Source: Aurantimicrobium sp. MWH-Uga1
Lineage (GTDB): Bacteria; Actinomycetota; Actinomycetes; Actinomycetales; Microbacteriaceae
Direction: 5' to 3'
DNA: 64,000 bases
NCBI RefSeq assembly: GCF_003325955.1
Contig: NZ_CP030929.1
Location: forward strand, 1,302,001 to 1,366,000
Shown piece by piece: positions 9,900 through 19,057 of this stretch. How positions within the stretch are numbered: position 1 is the stretch's first letter; the number at the start of each line of letters is the position of its first letter. A program made the translations under genes and the position numbers. Below the pieces are notes generated by a model. It was given only the letters and a program-made list of their open reading frames with translations. It was not told the origin of the DNA and searched no databases.

Positions 9900-9932
9900 G
9901 TATTTCTGCAGGTCGTCTCCCCTGCAGAAGCT

Positions 9933-11576
9933 TTATTCGCTGCCGAGTTTGCGAGCCTGTGCTGCAGTTCGACCACTCAGCGCTCGTGCTGCACGTGCTT
10001 GTGCTTCCTCGAGCGTGACAGTGAGAAGCGCTGCACGCACATCAGCCAGAGCAGCTGGAGTCATACTCAAGGTGGTGACACCAAGACCAACAAGAACTAT
10101 GGCGAGGTTGGGGTCAGCCGCAGCTTCGCCACAGACACCCACGGGCTTGCCTGTTGCTTTACCAGCGTCACCGAGCTGCTTGATTAATCGAAGCACTGCA
10201 GGGTGCCAGGGGTCTTGGTAGGAACCTACTGAGCCGAGCATGCGGTCAGCAGCCATGGTGTACTGAGTGAGGTCATTTGTGCCAATGCTCACAAAGTCAG
10301 CAGATTCCAATACTTGGTCTGCGACCAAGGCGAGTGAAGGAACTTCAGCCATCACACCAGGAACACGAAGTCCCAGTTCACGGCACAGTCCAACGAAGTA
10401 GTCGGTCTCCTCCGCATCAGCAACCATGGGAGCCATGACCCACAGATCTGCTTCTGTTTTGTTTTGTGCGTTGACTAGTGCAGTGAGTTGATCGCGAAGA
10501 ATGTTCTCTTTCACACGCAGGGCACGTAGTCCACGAAGTCCCAGTGCTGGGTTTTCTTCTTTGTCTGCGTTGAGGAATGCCAGAGGCTTATCTGCACCAG
10601 CATCGAGCGCACGAACAACAACCTTTTTACCCGGGAATGCTTCAAGTAGTTCGGTGTATTGGGCTTCTTGTTCTGCGACGGTAGGGGCTGTTTGTGAATC
10701 TAGGAAGAGGAATTCAGTGCGGAACAGGCCAACACCTTCGGCCCCGAGAGCGAGAGCTCCAGCTGCTTCTTTAGGTGAGCCCAGGTTTGCCAGCAAGGGA
10801 ACCTTGTGACCGTCTTTGAGCGCCCCATCAGTGATGGGAGCGTTGGATGCCTCCAGCCATTCGGAACGCTTGATCAGAGCTGCCTCAACTTCTGCCTGGC
10901 TCACGCCCGCAGTGATGGTGGAGGTTCCTGCGTTGACAACAACGAGAGTGTCCTCAGCTAGTTCTACAGCACCGGCGCCCACGCCCACGATGGCGGGAAT
11001 AGATTTTGCTCGCGCGAGGATGGCGGTGTGTGAGGTGGGACCACCGTCACGCGTGACCAAGGCATAGACCTTGGTGAAGTCAAGAAGGGCTGTGTCCGCA
11101 GGGGCGAGGTCGTGAGCGACAAGGATGAAAGGTTCATCAGATTCTGGAACACCTGGTGCGGGTACCCCACGCAGTGAGGCAATAACGCGCTGAGCCACAT
11201 CAGCTAAATCGGCAGCTCGTTCTCCCATATAGCCGCCCATGCTTTCGAGCATTTTCTGGAAAGAAGAGAAGGCGTCAAAGACGGCACGCTCTGCGGTTTT
11301 GCCCGATTCGATCCGCTTGGCAATATCTTTTGCCAATGCAGGGTCGCCGGCCATCAGTGCTTGTGCGTCAAGAACGTCCTTGGCTTCACCGCCGGCCTTG
11401 ACACCACGCTCACGCAACCATTGGCCTACTTCAGCAAGAGAGTGTTGTGCGGCCGCAATTTCTGTTTCAGCATCTGCTGTGCGCTGGATATCAGCTGGTT
11501 CCGCTAGGGGCTCGGGCATCCGTTTGATGGGGCCTGCGGCAATGCCGCGTCCGACGCCAATTCCGGTGAGCTCCAT
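9933..11576 (-). CDS. ptsI: Phosphoenolpyruvate-protein phosphotransferase (PTS enzyme I)
   Basis: A 547-residue cytosolic enzyme that takes phosphate from PEP and gives it to HPr, feeding the fructose PTS encoded opposite. The active-site His183 lies in GGPTSHTAILAR. The C-terminal PEP-binding barrel shows GVGLFRTEFLFLD, RALDAGADKPL, PMVADAEE, SIGTNDLTQYTMA and a GVCGEAAADP loop with the catalytic Cys. Length is close to the usual 550-570. An AGGAGC site precedes the ATG at 11576. It is divergent from fruR across a 226-nt regulatory gap. Confidence 0.95.
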   Translation of the reverse strand: MELTGIGVGRGIAAGPIKRMPEPLAEPADIQRTADAETEIAAAQHSLAEVGQWLRERGVKAGGEAKDVLDAQALMAGDPALAKDIAKRIESGKTAERAVFDAFSSFQKMLESMGGYMGERAADLADVAQRVIASLRGVPAPGVPESDEPFILVAHDLAPADTALLDFTKVYALVTRDGGPTSHTAILARAKSIPAIVGVGAGAVELAEDTLVVVNAGTSTITAGVSQAEVEAALIKRSEWLEASNAPITDGALKDGHKVPLLANLGSPKEAAGALALGAEGVGLFRTEFLFLDSQTAPTVAEQEAQYTELLEAFPGKKVVVRALDAGADKPLAFLNADKEENPALGLRGLRALRVKENILRDQLTALVNAQNKTEADLWVMAPMVADAEETDYFVGLCRELGLRVPGVMAEVPSLALVADQVLESADFVSIGTNDLTQYTMAADRMLGSVGSYQDPWHPAVLRLIKQLGDAGKATGKPVGVCGEAAADPNLAIVLVGLGVTTLSMTPAALADVRAALLTVTLEEAQARAARALSGRTAAQARKLGSE

Positions 11577-11802
11577 TGCTGCTCCTAGTAATCAAGAGGG
11601 ATAAAGACCTAAATTGTCACCCTCAGAATTCAAGGATAACGAGGCACGTCGTGCCCAAGTATGTGGTTGGCCCACACAAAAACGGGCACAAACACAACGA
11701 TACCCCCGTTTTGGGTTGACAAACAAGTGGAATCGGGAGTAAAAAAAGATAAACAAACATTTCTGTTGGTTCTCAACAGAAATACCTCGACGACGGAGTC
11801 CC
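11577..11802. promoter_or_regulatory. Divergent ptsI/fruR control region
   Basis: This 226-nt gap holds the start regions of both PTS transcription units. A TTGACA at 11716-11721 with TAAAAA at 11740-11745 (18-nt spacer) is a possible promoter toward fruR. Several dyads occur: GTGCCC/GGGCAC (11651-11656 with 11684-11689), AAAACGGG/CCCGTTTT (right arm near 11705-11712), and the perfect 10-bp repeat described separately. Assignment of the promoter is tentative. Confidence 0.45.
11759..11783. promoter_or_regulatory. Perfect 10-bp inverted repeat upstream of fruR, probable operator
   Basis: ATTTCTGTTG (11759-11768) and CAACAGAAAT (11774-11783) are exact reverse complements separated by 5 nt, ending 19 nt before the fruR start. 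DeoR-family sugar repressors usually bind sites near their own promoter, so autoregulation by FruR is the likely role. A 5' UTR hairpin is an alternative. Confidence 0.5.
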
Positions 11803-12564
11803 ATGTACGCACCTGAACGCCACCAGGCCATTTTGGCTAAGGCGCGTCACGCAGGTCGTGTGGAAGTCCGCACTCTCGCGGAAGAACTTGATGTCACTCC
11901 CGAAACAATCCGTCGTGATCTCACCGTCTTAGAACGACGAGGCCTCTTGCACCGTGCACACGGTGGAGCTATCCCAGTGGACCGCCTCAGTGTCGAACCC
12001 GACGTGACCTATCGCGAAGGTGTTCTCTCCGCAGAAAAAGAACGCATTGCACGGATGGCGCTCTCCGAAATTCCCGCAGGCGGCTCCATTATCTTGGACG
12101 CGGGAACAACCACCGCACGTCTTGCCGCGCTCCTTCCCCAAGACATCGAACTCACTGTTGTCACCAACTCCATCCCCATTGCTGCAGTTTTGGCCACTCG
12201 ACCCAACATTCAGCTGCATCTCCTTGGCGGTCACGTTCGCCCCATCACCTTGGCCATGGTTGGGTCTTGGCCAGAAGATGCTTTGAAATCCCTCTCCGTT
12301 GATGTTGCCTTTCTCGGCATCAACGGGCTCACACCTGAACGTGGACTCACTACTCCCGACTTGGAAGAAGCGCGCATCAAGAGTGCATTCGTCGATGCAG
12401 CACGACGCACCGTCGTGCTTGCGGACCACACTAAGTTTGGACGTGAAGATTTTGGCCACGTTGCACCGATGAGCCGGATTGATACGGTCATCACCGATAG
12501 CAATATCGACAACGAGCACTTACTCGAAATCGAAATGTCTGGCCCAGATGTGGTGGTGGCATGA
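11803..12564 (+). CDS. fruR: DeoR/GlpR-family transcriptional regulator of the fructose operon
   Basis: A 253-residue repressor with an N-terminal winged helix-turn-helix (residues 1-57), including the DeoR signature LDVTPETIRRDL, and a C-terminal sugar-phosphate sensing domain with LDAGTTTARLA and the DHTKFGR patch. In related actinobacteria such regulators respond to fructose-1-phosphate or fructose-1,6-bisphosphate. It is the first gene of the fru operon and overlaps fruK by 4 nt (ATGA at 12561-12564). A perfect inverted repeat just upstream suggests it controls itself and the operon. Confidence 0.88.
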   Translation: MYAPERHQAILAKARHAGRVEVRTLAEELDVTPETIRRDLTVLERRGLLHRAHGGAIPVDRLSVEPDVTYREGVLSAEKERIARMALSEIPAGGSIILDAGTTTARLAALLPQDIELTVVTNSIPIAAVLATRPNIQLHLLGGHVRPITLAMVGSWPEDALKSLSVDVAFLGINGLTPERGLTTPDLEEARIKSAFVDAARRTVVLADHTKFGREDFGHVAPMSRIDTVITDSNIDNEHLLEIEMSGPDVVVA

Positions 12565-13547
12565 TCATCACTGTGACCGCTAACCCCAGCTTGGACCTCA
12601 CCCTTGAGGTTGAGAAGTTTGAGCAGGGTGAAGTGAACCGTTCAACCAGCAAGCACAAAGACCCTGCTGGCAAGGGAATTAACGTTTCTCGTGCCCTGCA
12701 CAAAAACGGCGTCGACACTGCCGCTGTCTTTCCCGCAGATGCCTCTGTAGGTGTCTGGATTGAAAAGGCCCTGACTGAATCTGGAATCCACACCATCACC
12801 ACTCGAATCAATGATGAGGTTCGCCAGAACATCACCATCGTTGATGCTCAGGGCGACACAACCAAGATTAATGAGACTGGCCCCTTACTCATTGCAGAAG
12901 AAGTCTCTTCACTCCTGGCCCAGATTGCTGGCCTGCTGGAAGCCCAACCAGAGTGGCTCGTTGCTGCAGGAAGTTTGCCTCCAGGCCTGGATGGCTCCTT
13001 CTATGCTGCGTTGGGCAAGCTCGCTCACGAACACGGTGTGCGTTTCGCAGTAGACAGTTCCGGCTCTGCATTCAAGGAAATTGCACACGCGGGTGTAGCC
13101 GATGTGATGAAACCTAACCACGAAGAGTTAGAAGAATTAGCGGGCCGCGAGCTTCCCACCGTCGGAGATGTTGTTGACTTTGCCAAGACCATGCTTGGCA
13201 ACCCAGATGCCGCCATAGTGGTGAGCCTGGGCGAAAACGGGGCCTTGCTCGTGAACAGCCGCGGAAGCATCTGGGCTGGCCACGAACCTGTTACTCCTGA
13301 AAGCACTGTCGGTGCAGGAGACAGCACACTCGCCGGATATCTCAGTGCTGATGTCTCACTTTCGGAAGAAGAATCTGACTCTGAAGCTGGCGATATTGCT
13401 CGTATCTCAACAGCTGTCGCTTGGGGCTCGGCCGCCGTGCAGTTGCCTGCCACCACGGTTCCAGGTCCAAAAGACATTACTATTACGGCAGTTCACACTG
13501 TTGTTAATCCAAGCCACACCACCGCAATTAAGGAGCTCCACGTATGA
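12561..13547 (+). CDS. fruK: 1-phosphofructokinase
   Basis: A 328-residue PfkB-family sugar kinase that phosphorylates fructose-1-phosphate, the product of fructose PTS uptake, to fructose-1,6-bisphosphate. It has the N-terminal TANPSLDLTLEVE, the substrate-binding AGKGINVSRAL near residue 38, and the C-terminal VGAGDSTLAGYL signature with the catalytic Asp. It overlaps fruR at its start and the IIA gene at its end by 4 nt each, so translation is probably coupled. Confidence 0.93.
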   Translation: MIITVTANPSLDLTLEVEKFEQGEVNRSTSKHKDPAGKGINVSRALHKNGVDTAAVFPADASVGVWIEKALTESGIHTITTRINDEVRQNITIVDAQGDTTKINETGPLLIAEEVSSLLAQIAGLLEAQPEWLVAAGSLPPGLDGSFYAALGKLAHEHGVRFAVDSSGSAFKEIAHAGVADVMKPNHEELEELAGRELPTVGDVVDFAKTMLGNPDAAIVVSLGENGALLVNSRGSIWAGHEPVTPESTVGAGDSTLAGYLSADVSLSEEESDSEAGDIARISTAVAWGSAAVQLPATTVPGPKDITITAVHTVVNPSHTTAIKELHV

Positions 13548-13993
13548 GTGCACTAACTACCGAGGACATCGTCATCGTTGGTCTTGTTGCCGAAACCAAA
13601 GAAGACGCAACCCGTCAGTTAGCTGTGAAGCTCGCCAACGACGGCCGAGTCACCGACCTCGATGGTTTCCTCGCCGATGTTCGCGCCCGCGAAGAACAGA
13701 TGGCGACCGGACTTCCTGGGGGCATCGGCATTCCTCACGCACGTTCGGCTCACGTCACCGTACCTTCAGTTGCCGTCGCTACGAGCGTTGACGGCGTGAA
13801 CTTTGGTGCAGCTGATGGACCCGCACACTTGATCTTCTTGATCGCTGCACCAGATGGTGCAGATGACAAGCATCTCCACATCCTCGCTGCGCTGGCTCGC
13901 AAGCTTGTGCACGAAGACTTCCGTCAATCCCTGCGCGACGCCAACTCTGGTGCCGAGATCGCAGCGATTATCACCCGAGAGGTACAGCAATAA
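13544..13993 (+). CDS. PTS fructose transporter subunit IIA
   Basis: A 149-residue cytosolic phosphocarrier. The fructose/mannitol-type IIA active-site His65 lies in GGIGIPHARSAHV, and it receives phosphate from HPr. In many actinobacteria this domain is the N-terminal part of a single FruA protein. Here it is a stand-alone gene: its TAA overlaps the IIB ATG by one base (TAATG at 13991-13995). The symbol is left empty because the usual fruA name covers a fused IIABC. Confidence 0.92.
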   Translation: MSALTTEDIVIVGLVAETKEDATRQLAVKLANDGRVTDLDGFLADVRAREEQMATGLPGGIGIPHARSAHVTVPSVAVATSVDGVNFGAADGPAHLIFLIAAPDGADDKHLHILAALARKLVHEDFRQSLRDANSGAEIAAIITREVQQ

Positions 13994-14424
13994 TGACCAA
14001 AATTGTCGCAGTAACATCCTGCATCACGGGTATTGCCCACACCTACATGGCAGCTGAGGCTCTCGAGCAGGCGGCCAAGAAGGCTGGCTACGAGATCACT
14101 GTAGAGACTCAGGGTTCTGCAGGCTCATCCCCCATGAAGCAGTCCACGATTGACGAAGCTGATGTTGTCATCTTCGCTACCGATCTTGAGGTCAAGGACC
14201 GTTCACGTTTCAACGGTAAGCCTTTTCTTCAGATCGGTGTGAGCAAGGCTCTTGCAGACGCAGAAGGCGTCGTTGCTCAGGCTGTGTCATCCATCGCCAC
14301 CCTTCCCAAGGATGGCGGAGCTGCACCCGCAGCACCGAAAGCTGCTCCTGCAGCCGAAAAAGCACCCAAAAAGGACTCTGGTGACAAGCCTGGTTTCTTT
14401 GGTCGCCTCTTCGGAAGCAAGTAG
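13993..14424 (+). CDS. PTS fructose transporter subunit IIB
   Basis: A 143-residue protein with a fructose-specific IIB domain (residues 1-100). The phosphorylated Cys10 sits in TSCITGIAHT; most family members read CPTGIAHT, so the residue after Cys is Ile rather than Pro. The C-terminal 40 residues are an Ala/Pro/Lys-rich linker ending FFGRLFGSK, resembling the hinge that joins IIB to IIC in fused proteins. That suggests the separate genes came from splitting a fused FruA, by inference. A gap of 80 nt separates it from the IIC gene. Confidence 0.9.
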   Translation: MTKIVAVTSCITGIAHTYMAAEALEQAAKKAGYEITVETQGSAGSSPMKQSTIDEADVVIFATDLEVKDRSRFNGKPFLQIGVSKALADAEGVVAQAVSSIATLPKDGGAAPAAPKAAPAAEKAPKKDSGDKPGFFGRLFGSK

Positions 14425-14504
14425 CAGATTCCCCACAGAGTTCCTGCTGAGACGGCAGGTTCAGTAATACAAATAAAAATGCAATGAGGCATTGGAGGCC
14501 ACAA

Positions 14505-15623
14505 TTGTCTAGTAATTCAGGAACAGGAACACGCATCCGCCAATGGCTGATGACCGGTGTTTCCTACATGATCCCCTTCGTGGCGGCCGGCGGTATCCTT
14601 ATCGCTCTGTCGTTCGCAATCGGTGGTTATGACATCGTTTACCAGGACCAGGGAGAGTTCCTGGCAGCGGGCTTCAACCCACTGTCGGCACACGACTGGG
14701 CCTACGTCATGTTCGCCGTTGGTGCAGCAACCTTCGGCTTCCTTGTACCCGTGCTGTCAGGTTTTATTGCGTACGCAATTGCTGACCGTCCAGGTCTTGC
14801 TCCCGGTTTCGTTGGTGGTGCCATCGCTGGTACCGTTGGCGCCGGATTCCTCGGTGGTCTGATCACCGGTTTCCTCGCAGGTTTCGTCGCACTCTGGCTC
14901 AGCCGCCTCAAGGTTGCTGGCTGGTTCCGCCCCATGATGCCTGTTGTTGTGATTCCTTTGATCGCAACCTTCGTCACCGGTGGTTTGATGCTTGTCATCC
15001 TCGGTGGTCCACTGAAGGCTCTCATGGACTCGCTCAACGCTTGGTTGACCGGTCTTTCCGGTGGAAGCGTTATCCTCCTAGGTATCGTTCTCGGTCTCAT
15101 GATGGCTTTCGACATGGGTGGTCCCGTCAACAAGGTGGCTTACACCTTCGCAGCAGCTGGTCTTACTGAGGCCGGCGCAACCGCTGCTGACGACGACGTT
15201 CGCTTCGTTGTGATGGCTATCGTTATGGCTGCAGGTATGACACCTCCTCTGGGTCTCGCACTCGCGACTGTTCTCCGCAAGAGCGCATTCTCGAACGCTG
15301 AGCGTCAAAACGGTAAGGCTGCATGGGTTCTTGGTGCATCCTTCATCACCGAAGGTGCTATCCCCTTCGCTGCTGCTGACCCCATCCGTGTGATTCCTTC
15401 GATCATGATCGGTTCTGCAACTGCAGGTGCTCTCGTTGGAGCATTTGGCTGCACCCTTCGCGCACCTCACGGTGGTCTGTGGGTATTCGGCCTCGTAGGT
15501 AACTGGCCAATGTACCTGGTAGCTATTGCTATCGGTACCGTCGTTACCGCTCTCCTCGTTCTCGTCGCAAAGAACATCAAGCCTGGTGTATCTGACGAGG
15601 AGCTGGAGGAAGCAGTTGCCTAA
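14505..15623 (+). CDS. PTS fructose transporter subunit IIC
   Basis: A 372-residue membrane permease domain of the fructose PTS. It starts with a short polar tail and TGVSYMIPFVAAGG, followed by about nine hydrophobic segments. The loop AFDMGGPVNKVAY and the EGAIPFAAADP motif are characteristic of fructose IIC and line the sugar site. The TTG at 14505 is preferred over the ATG at 14484 because GGAGG (14494-14498) lies 6 nt upstream of it and would be inside the coding frame of the longer form. The next gene (HPr) starts 8 nt before its stop. Confidence 0.92.
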   Translation: MSSNSGTGTRIRQWLMTGVSYMIPFVAAGGILIALSFAIGGYDIVYQDQGEFLAAGFNPLSAHDWAYVMFAVGAATFGFLVPVLSGFIAYAIADRPGLAPGFVGGAIAGTVGAGFLGGLITGFLAGFVALWLSRLKVAGWFRPMMPVVVIPLIATFVTGGLMLVILGGPLKALMDSLNAWLTGLSGGSVILLGIVLGLMMAFDMGGPVNKVAYTFAAAGLTEAGATAADDDVRFVVMAIVMAAGMTPPLGLALATVLRKSAFSNAERQNGKAAWVLGASFITEGAIPFAAADPIRVIPSIMIGSATAGALVGAFGCTLRAPHGGLWVFGLVGNWPMYLVAIAIGTVVTALLVLVAKNIKPGVSDEELEEAVA

Positions 15624-15891
15624 AGCTCAGAGAACAGTCACCGTTGGTTCGCGTGTGGGACTGCACGCTCGCCCCGCCAGCACTTTTGTGCAGGCAGTGG
15701 CAGCAACCGGTCACAATGTGACGATTACCAAATCAAACGGTGATGACGCAGACGGTGCAAGCATCCTCTCGGTACTCGCTCTGGCAGTTGGACACGGTGA
15801 AGAAATCGTGCTCGATGTCGAAGGCGACAACGCTGAGGCCATTGCAGACGAGCTGGCTAGCCTGCTCACGTCTGACCTCGATGCTGACTAA
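15616..15891 (+). CDS. ptsH: Phosphocarrier protein HPr
   Basis: A 91-residue general PTS phosphocarrier, passing phosphate from enzyme I to IIA. The active-site His17 is in VGLHARPAS, and a Ser at position 49 (ASIL) matches the regulatory Ser of the family. The TTG at 15616 is chosen because GGAGG at 15605-15609 sits 6 nt upstream; no ATG is available nearby. It overlaps the IIC gene by 8 nt and closes the fru operon. Confidence 0.92.
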   Translation: MPKAQRTVTVGSRVGLHARPASTFVQAVAATGHNVTITKSNGDDADGASILSVLALAVGHGEEIVLDVEGDNAEAIADELASLLTSDLDAD

Positions 15892-15909
15892 TCGTTAGCA
15901 GGGCTCTTT

Positions 15910-15950
15910 GGCCCGTGGGTTCCGATAAGGAATCCACGGGCCTTTCCCTT
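15910..15950 (+). terminator. Rho-independent terminator of the fru/pts operon
   Basis: A 14-bp stem with one G-T pair (15910-15923 with 15929-15942) and a 5-nt GATAA loop is followed by TTTCCCTTT. It lies 18 nt after the ptsH stop. Confidence 0.85.
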
Positions 15951-15963
15951 TAAGCTGACAGGT

Positions 15964-16869
15964 ATGAAAAAGGCACTGGTGTGGGCGCAACAGCGACGCC
16001 CCTATCGTGTCTACAAGATTTACAGCGCCGCAGGAGGAAACCTGCTGGCGGCAGGTATGTCATTTCAGGCGTTATTTGCCACCTTTGCTGCTGTGTGGGT
16101 TGGATTTAGCCTGAGCGGGATTTACCTCCACGAGAGACCCGAACTCAAGAACGCCATCATCGATTTCATCAATACTCAAATCCCCGACCTAATTCGATCA
16201 GGCGGACCTATTGATCCACATGTTCTTGATTCAGCTACGAGCCTGGGGTGGACTGGTGGAATTGCCGTTTTAGTGGTCTTGTACACCGCAATAAATTGGC
16301 TCAATTATGTGCGCACGGCGGTCCGTACCATTTTCGCTTTGCCACCATCCAGATTGAATTTCGTTCTGCTCAAGCTCTATGACCTGGTGTTGGCATTGGG
16401 TTATGGAATCTTTGTAGTTCTCACGGCAGCACTGACGGTGGTTGTCACCAATCTGGCAAACCTCATCTTCCCCGCGATTGGAATCATCGATGAAAACGGG
16501 TGGGGGAAAATAGCTTTTCAAATTGGCGGTTTGGTCATCGTTTATTTCTTTGACGTGGTGATGTTAGCTCTGATGATGAATGTTCTCAGTGGCGTTCCCA
16601 TTCCACTTCGCAATCTACGAGATGGGGTGCTTCTCGGCGCACTGGCATTGACACTGTTGAAGGTTGCAGGCTCGTTCATTTTGACAAGAACAGACAGCAA
16701 CCCCCTCCTAGCAAGCTTTACTGTGTTTATCGGGTTGCTGATCTACTTCAATTTCGCCTCTCGAATTTATTTGTTTGCGACCAGCTGGGTTGCATTGAGC
16801 ATGCAAGACGAACAGGTAGAAGTTCGAGACTTAGGGTGGATTGTTCCCCACCGTCACTCCTCTGACTAG
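15964..16869 (+). CDS. YihY/BrkB-family inner-membrane protein
   Basis: A 301-residue protein with about six membrane segments, near residues 25-50, 90-115, 132-165, 178-205, 220-240 and 248-270. The N-terminal motif around AGGNLLAAGMSFQALFA is typical of the YihY/BrkB (formerly RNase BN) family. The molecular role of the family is not settled; it was once wrongly taken to be tRNA-processing RNase BN. The start ATG at 15964 lies 14 nt after the pts terminator. The next gene (xth) begins 16 nt after its stop. Confidence 0.85.
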   Translation: MKKALVWAQQRRPYRVYKIYSAAGGNLLAAGMSFQALFATFAAVWVGFSLSGIYLHERPELKNAIIDFINTQIPDLIRSGGPIDPHVLDSATSLGWTGGIAVLVVLYTAINWLNYVRTAVRTIFALPPSRLNFVLLKLYDLVLALGYGIFVVLTAALTVVVTNLANLIFPAIGIIDENGWGKIAFQIGGLVIVYFFDVVMLALMMNVLSGVPIPLRNLRDGVLLGALALTLLKVAGSFILTRTDSNPLLASFTVFIGLLIYFNFASRIYLFATSWVALSMQDEQVEVRDLGWIVPHRHSSD

Positions 16870-16885
16870 CCCTAGACTTGAAACC

Positions 16886-17725
16886 ATGTCTGTACGCATC
16901 GCCACCGTCAATGTCAATGGCGTTCGTGCCGCCTTCCGGAAGGGAATGGACCAGTGGCTTTCCAGTCGCAATGTTGACATTCTTGCCTTGCAAGAAGTGC
17001 GTGCATCTACCGAAGATCTAGCTGAGCTATTGGGTCCCGAATGGAACATTCTGCATGATGCCGCCAGTGCGAAGGGTCGTGCAGGGGTTGCCTTGGCCAG
17101 TCGCAGCAGTGCAGAGATTCACCGCGTCAGCTTGGGTGCTGACGACTTTGATACAGCAGGTCGCTGGCTTGAAGCAGACTACAAAATTGGCGACAAGATT
17201 CTTACTGTGGTGAGTACCTATGTTCACTCAGGCGAGGTAGACACCCCCAAACAGGTAGAGAAGTTCAAGTTCTTAGAGGCGATGCAAGAGCGCCTACCCG
17301 AGCTCGAAGCACACACTCCCTACGCACTGGTCGTGGGAGATCTCAACGTCGGCCACACCGAGCTTGATATCAAGAACTGGAAAGGCAACGTCAAGCGGGC
17401 AGGATTCCTACCCGAAGAACGCGCCTACTTCTATCGCTTTATGGGCCCCAAGGGTGAGATTGTCACCGGTCCTGACGGTTCCACTGGGACCGGCCTTGGT
17501 TGGGTTGATGTGGGCCGCCAAGCAGTCGGCGACGTGCCTGGCCCCTACACCTGGTGGTCCTGGCGTGGGCAAGCATTCGATAACGATGCGGGCTGGCGTA
17601 TTGATTACCATTTAGCAACACCAGCCTTGGCTGCCCTTGCCTCGAATTACAGTGTTGATCGCGCAGACACCTACGACACTCGCTGGTCAGATCACACTCC
17701 CGTTGTTGTCGATTACAACCTCTAG
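16886..17725 (+). CDS. xth: Exodeoxyribonuclease III (AP endonuclease family 1)
   Basis: A 279-residue Mg-dependent nuclease for base-excision repair, cutting at abasic sites and removing 3' blocks. Family motifs are ATVNVNGVRAA (metal Asn), LQEVRAS (catalytic Glu), VGDLNVGHTELDIKNWK (Asp/Asn), GWRIDYHL and the C-terminal RWSDHTPVVVDY with the catalytic His. The ATG at 16886 is used; the upstream extension overlaps the previous gene and adds no family sequence. trpS begins 6 nt after the stop. Confidence 0.93.
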   Translation: MSVRIATVNVNGVRAAFRKGMDQWLSSRNVDILALQEVRASTEDLAELLGPEWNILHDAASAKGRAGVALASRSSAEIHRVSLGADDFDTAGRWLEADYKIGDKILTVVSTYVHSGEVDTPKQVEKFKFLEAMQERLPELEAHTPYALVVGDLNVGHTELDIKNWKGNVKRAGFLPEERAYFYRFMGPKGEIVTGPDGSTGTGLGWVDVGRQAVGDVPGPYTWWSWRGQAFDNDAGWRIDYHLATPALAALASNYSVDRADTYDTRWSDHTPVVVDYNL

Positions 17726-18745
<1,020 letters not shown>

Positions 18746-18822
18746 CCTCGCACGCTCTCAGCGAATTCACACCCCAGCCTTAGGTGGGAATAACTCTAGG
18801 GAGTAGACTGTTATCTAGAGCA
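18746..18822 (+). promoter_or_regulatory. Probable promoter region for the riboflavin operon
   Basis: This stretch between trpS and the riboswitch carries TATCTA at 18812-18817, about 7 nt before the aptamer start, which fits a -10 box. No convincing -35 box is visible. I see no hairpin terminator for trpS here. Confidence 0.35.
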
Positions 18823-18961
18823 ACGCGCTTCGGGGTCAGTGAAAATCTGAGCCGGCGGTGAAAGTCCGCGACCCTCATGCAAAAGCCACCCGGCTGGAGG
18901 ATGAGGTTGATTCGGTGAAATTCCGAAACCGACGGTTAAAGTCCGGATGGGAGAACGCGCG
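18823..18961 (+). promoter_or_regulatory. FMN riboswitch (RFN element)
   Basis: The aptamer is recognised by conserved blocks: GCTTCGGGG near 18828, GCCGGCGGTGAAAGTCCGCGACC near 18872-18894, a peripheral arm with GGTGAAATTCCGAAACC, GACGGTTAAAGTCCGGATGGGAGA and the closing CGCGC/GCGCG P1 pairing (18824-18828 with 18957-18961). It binds FMN and represses the following rib genes. Downstream, GGGTAG (18962-18967) can pair with CTACCC (19016-19021), and CTCT at 19031-19034 can pair with AGAG in the ribD ribosome site (19040-19047). This points to translational control, though the switching mode is inferred. Confidence 0.95.
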
Positions 18962-19057
18962 GGGTAGGTGTAGTCAGTGACCCCTGCCCAGTTCGGATGT
19001 CATTTTGGCACCCGTCTACCCGAAGCATGCCTCTAATTCAGAGAGAGCACCCGGTAG

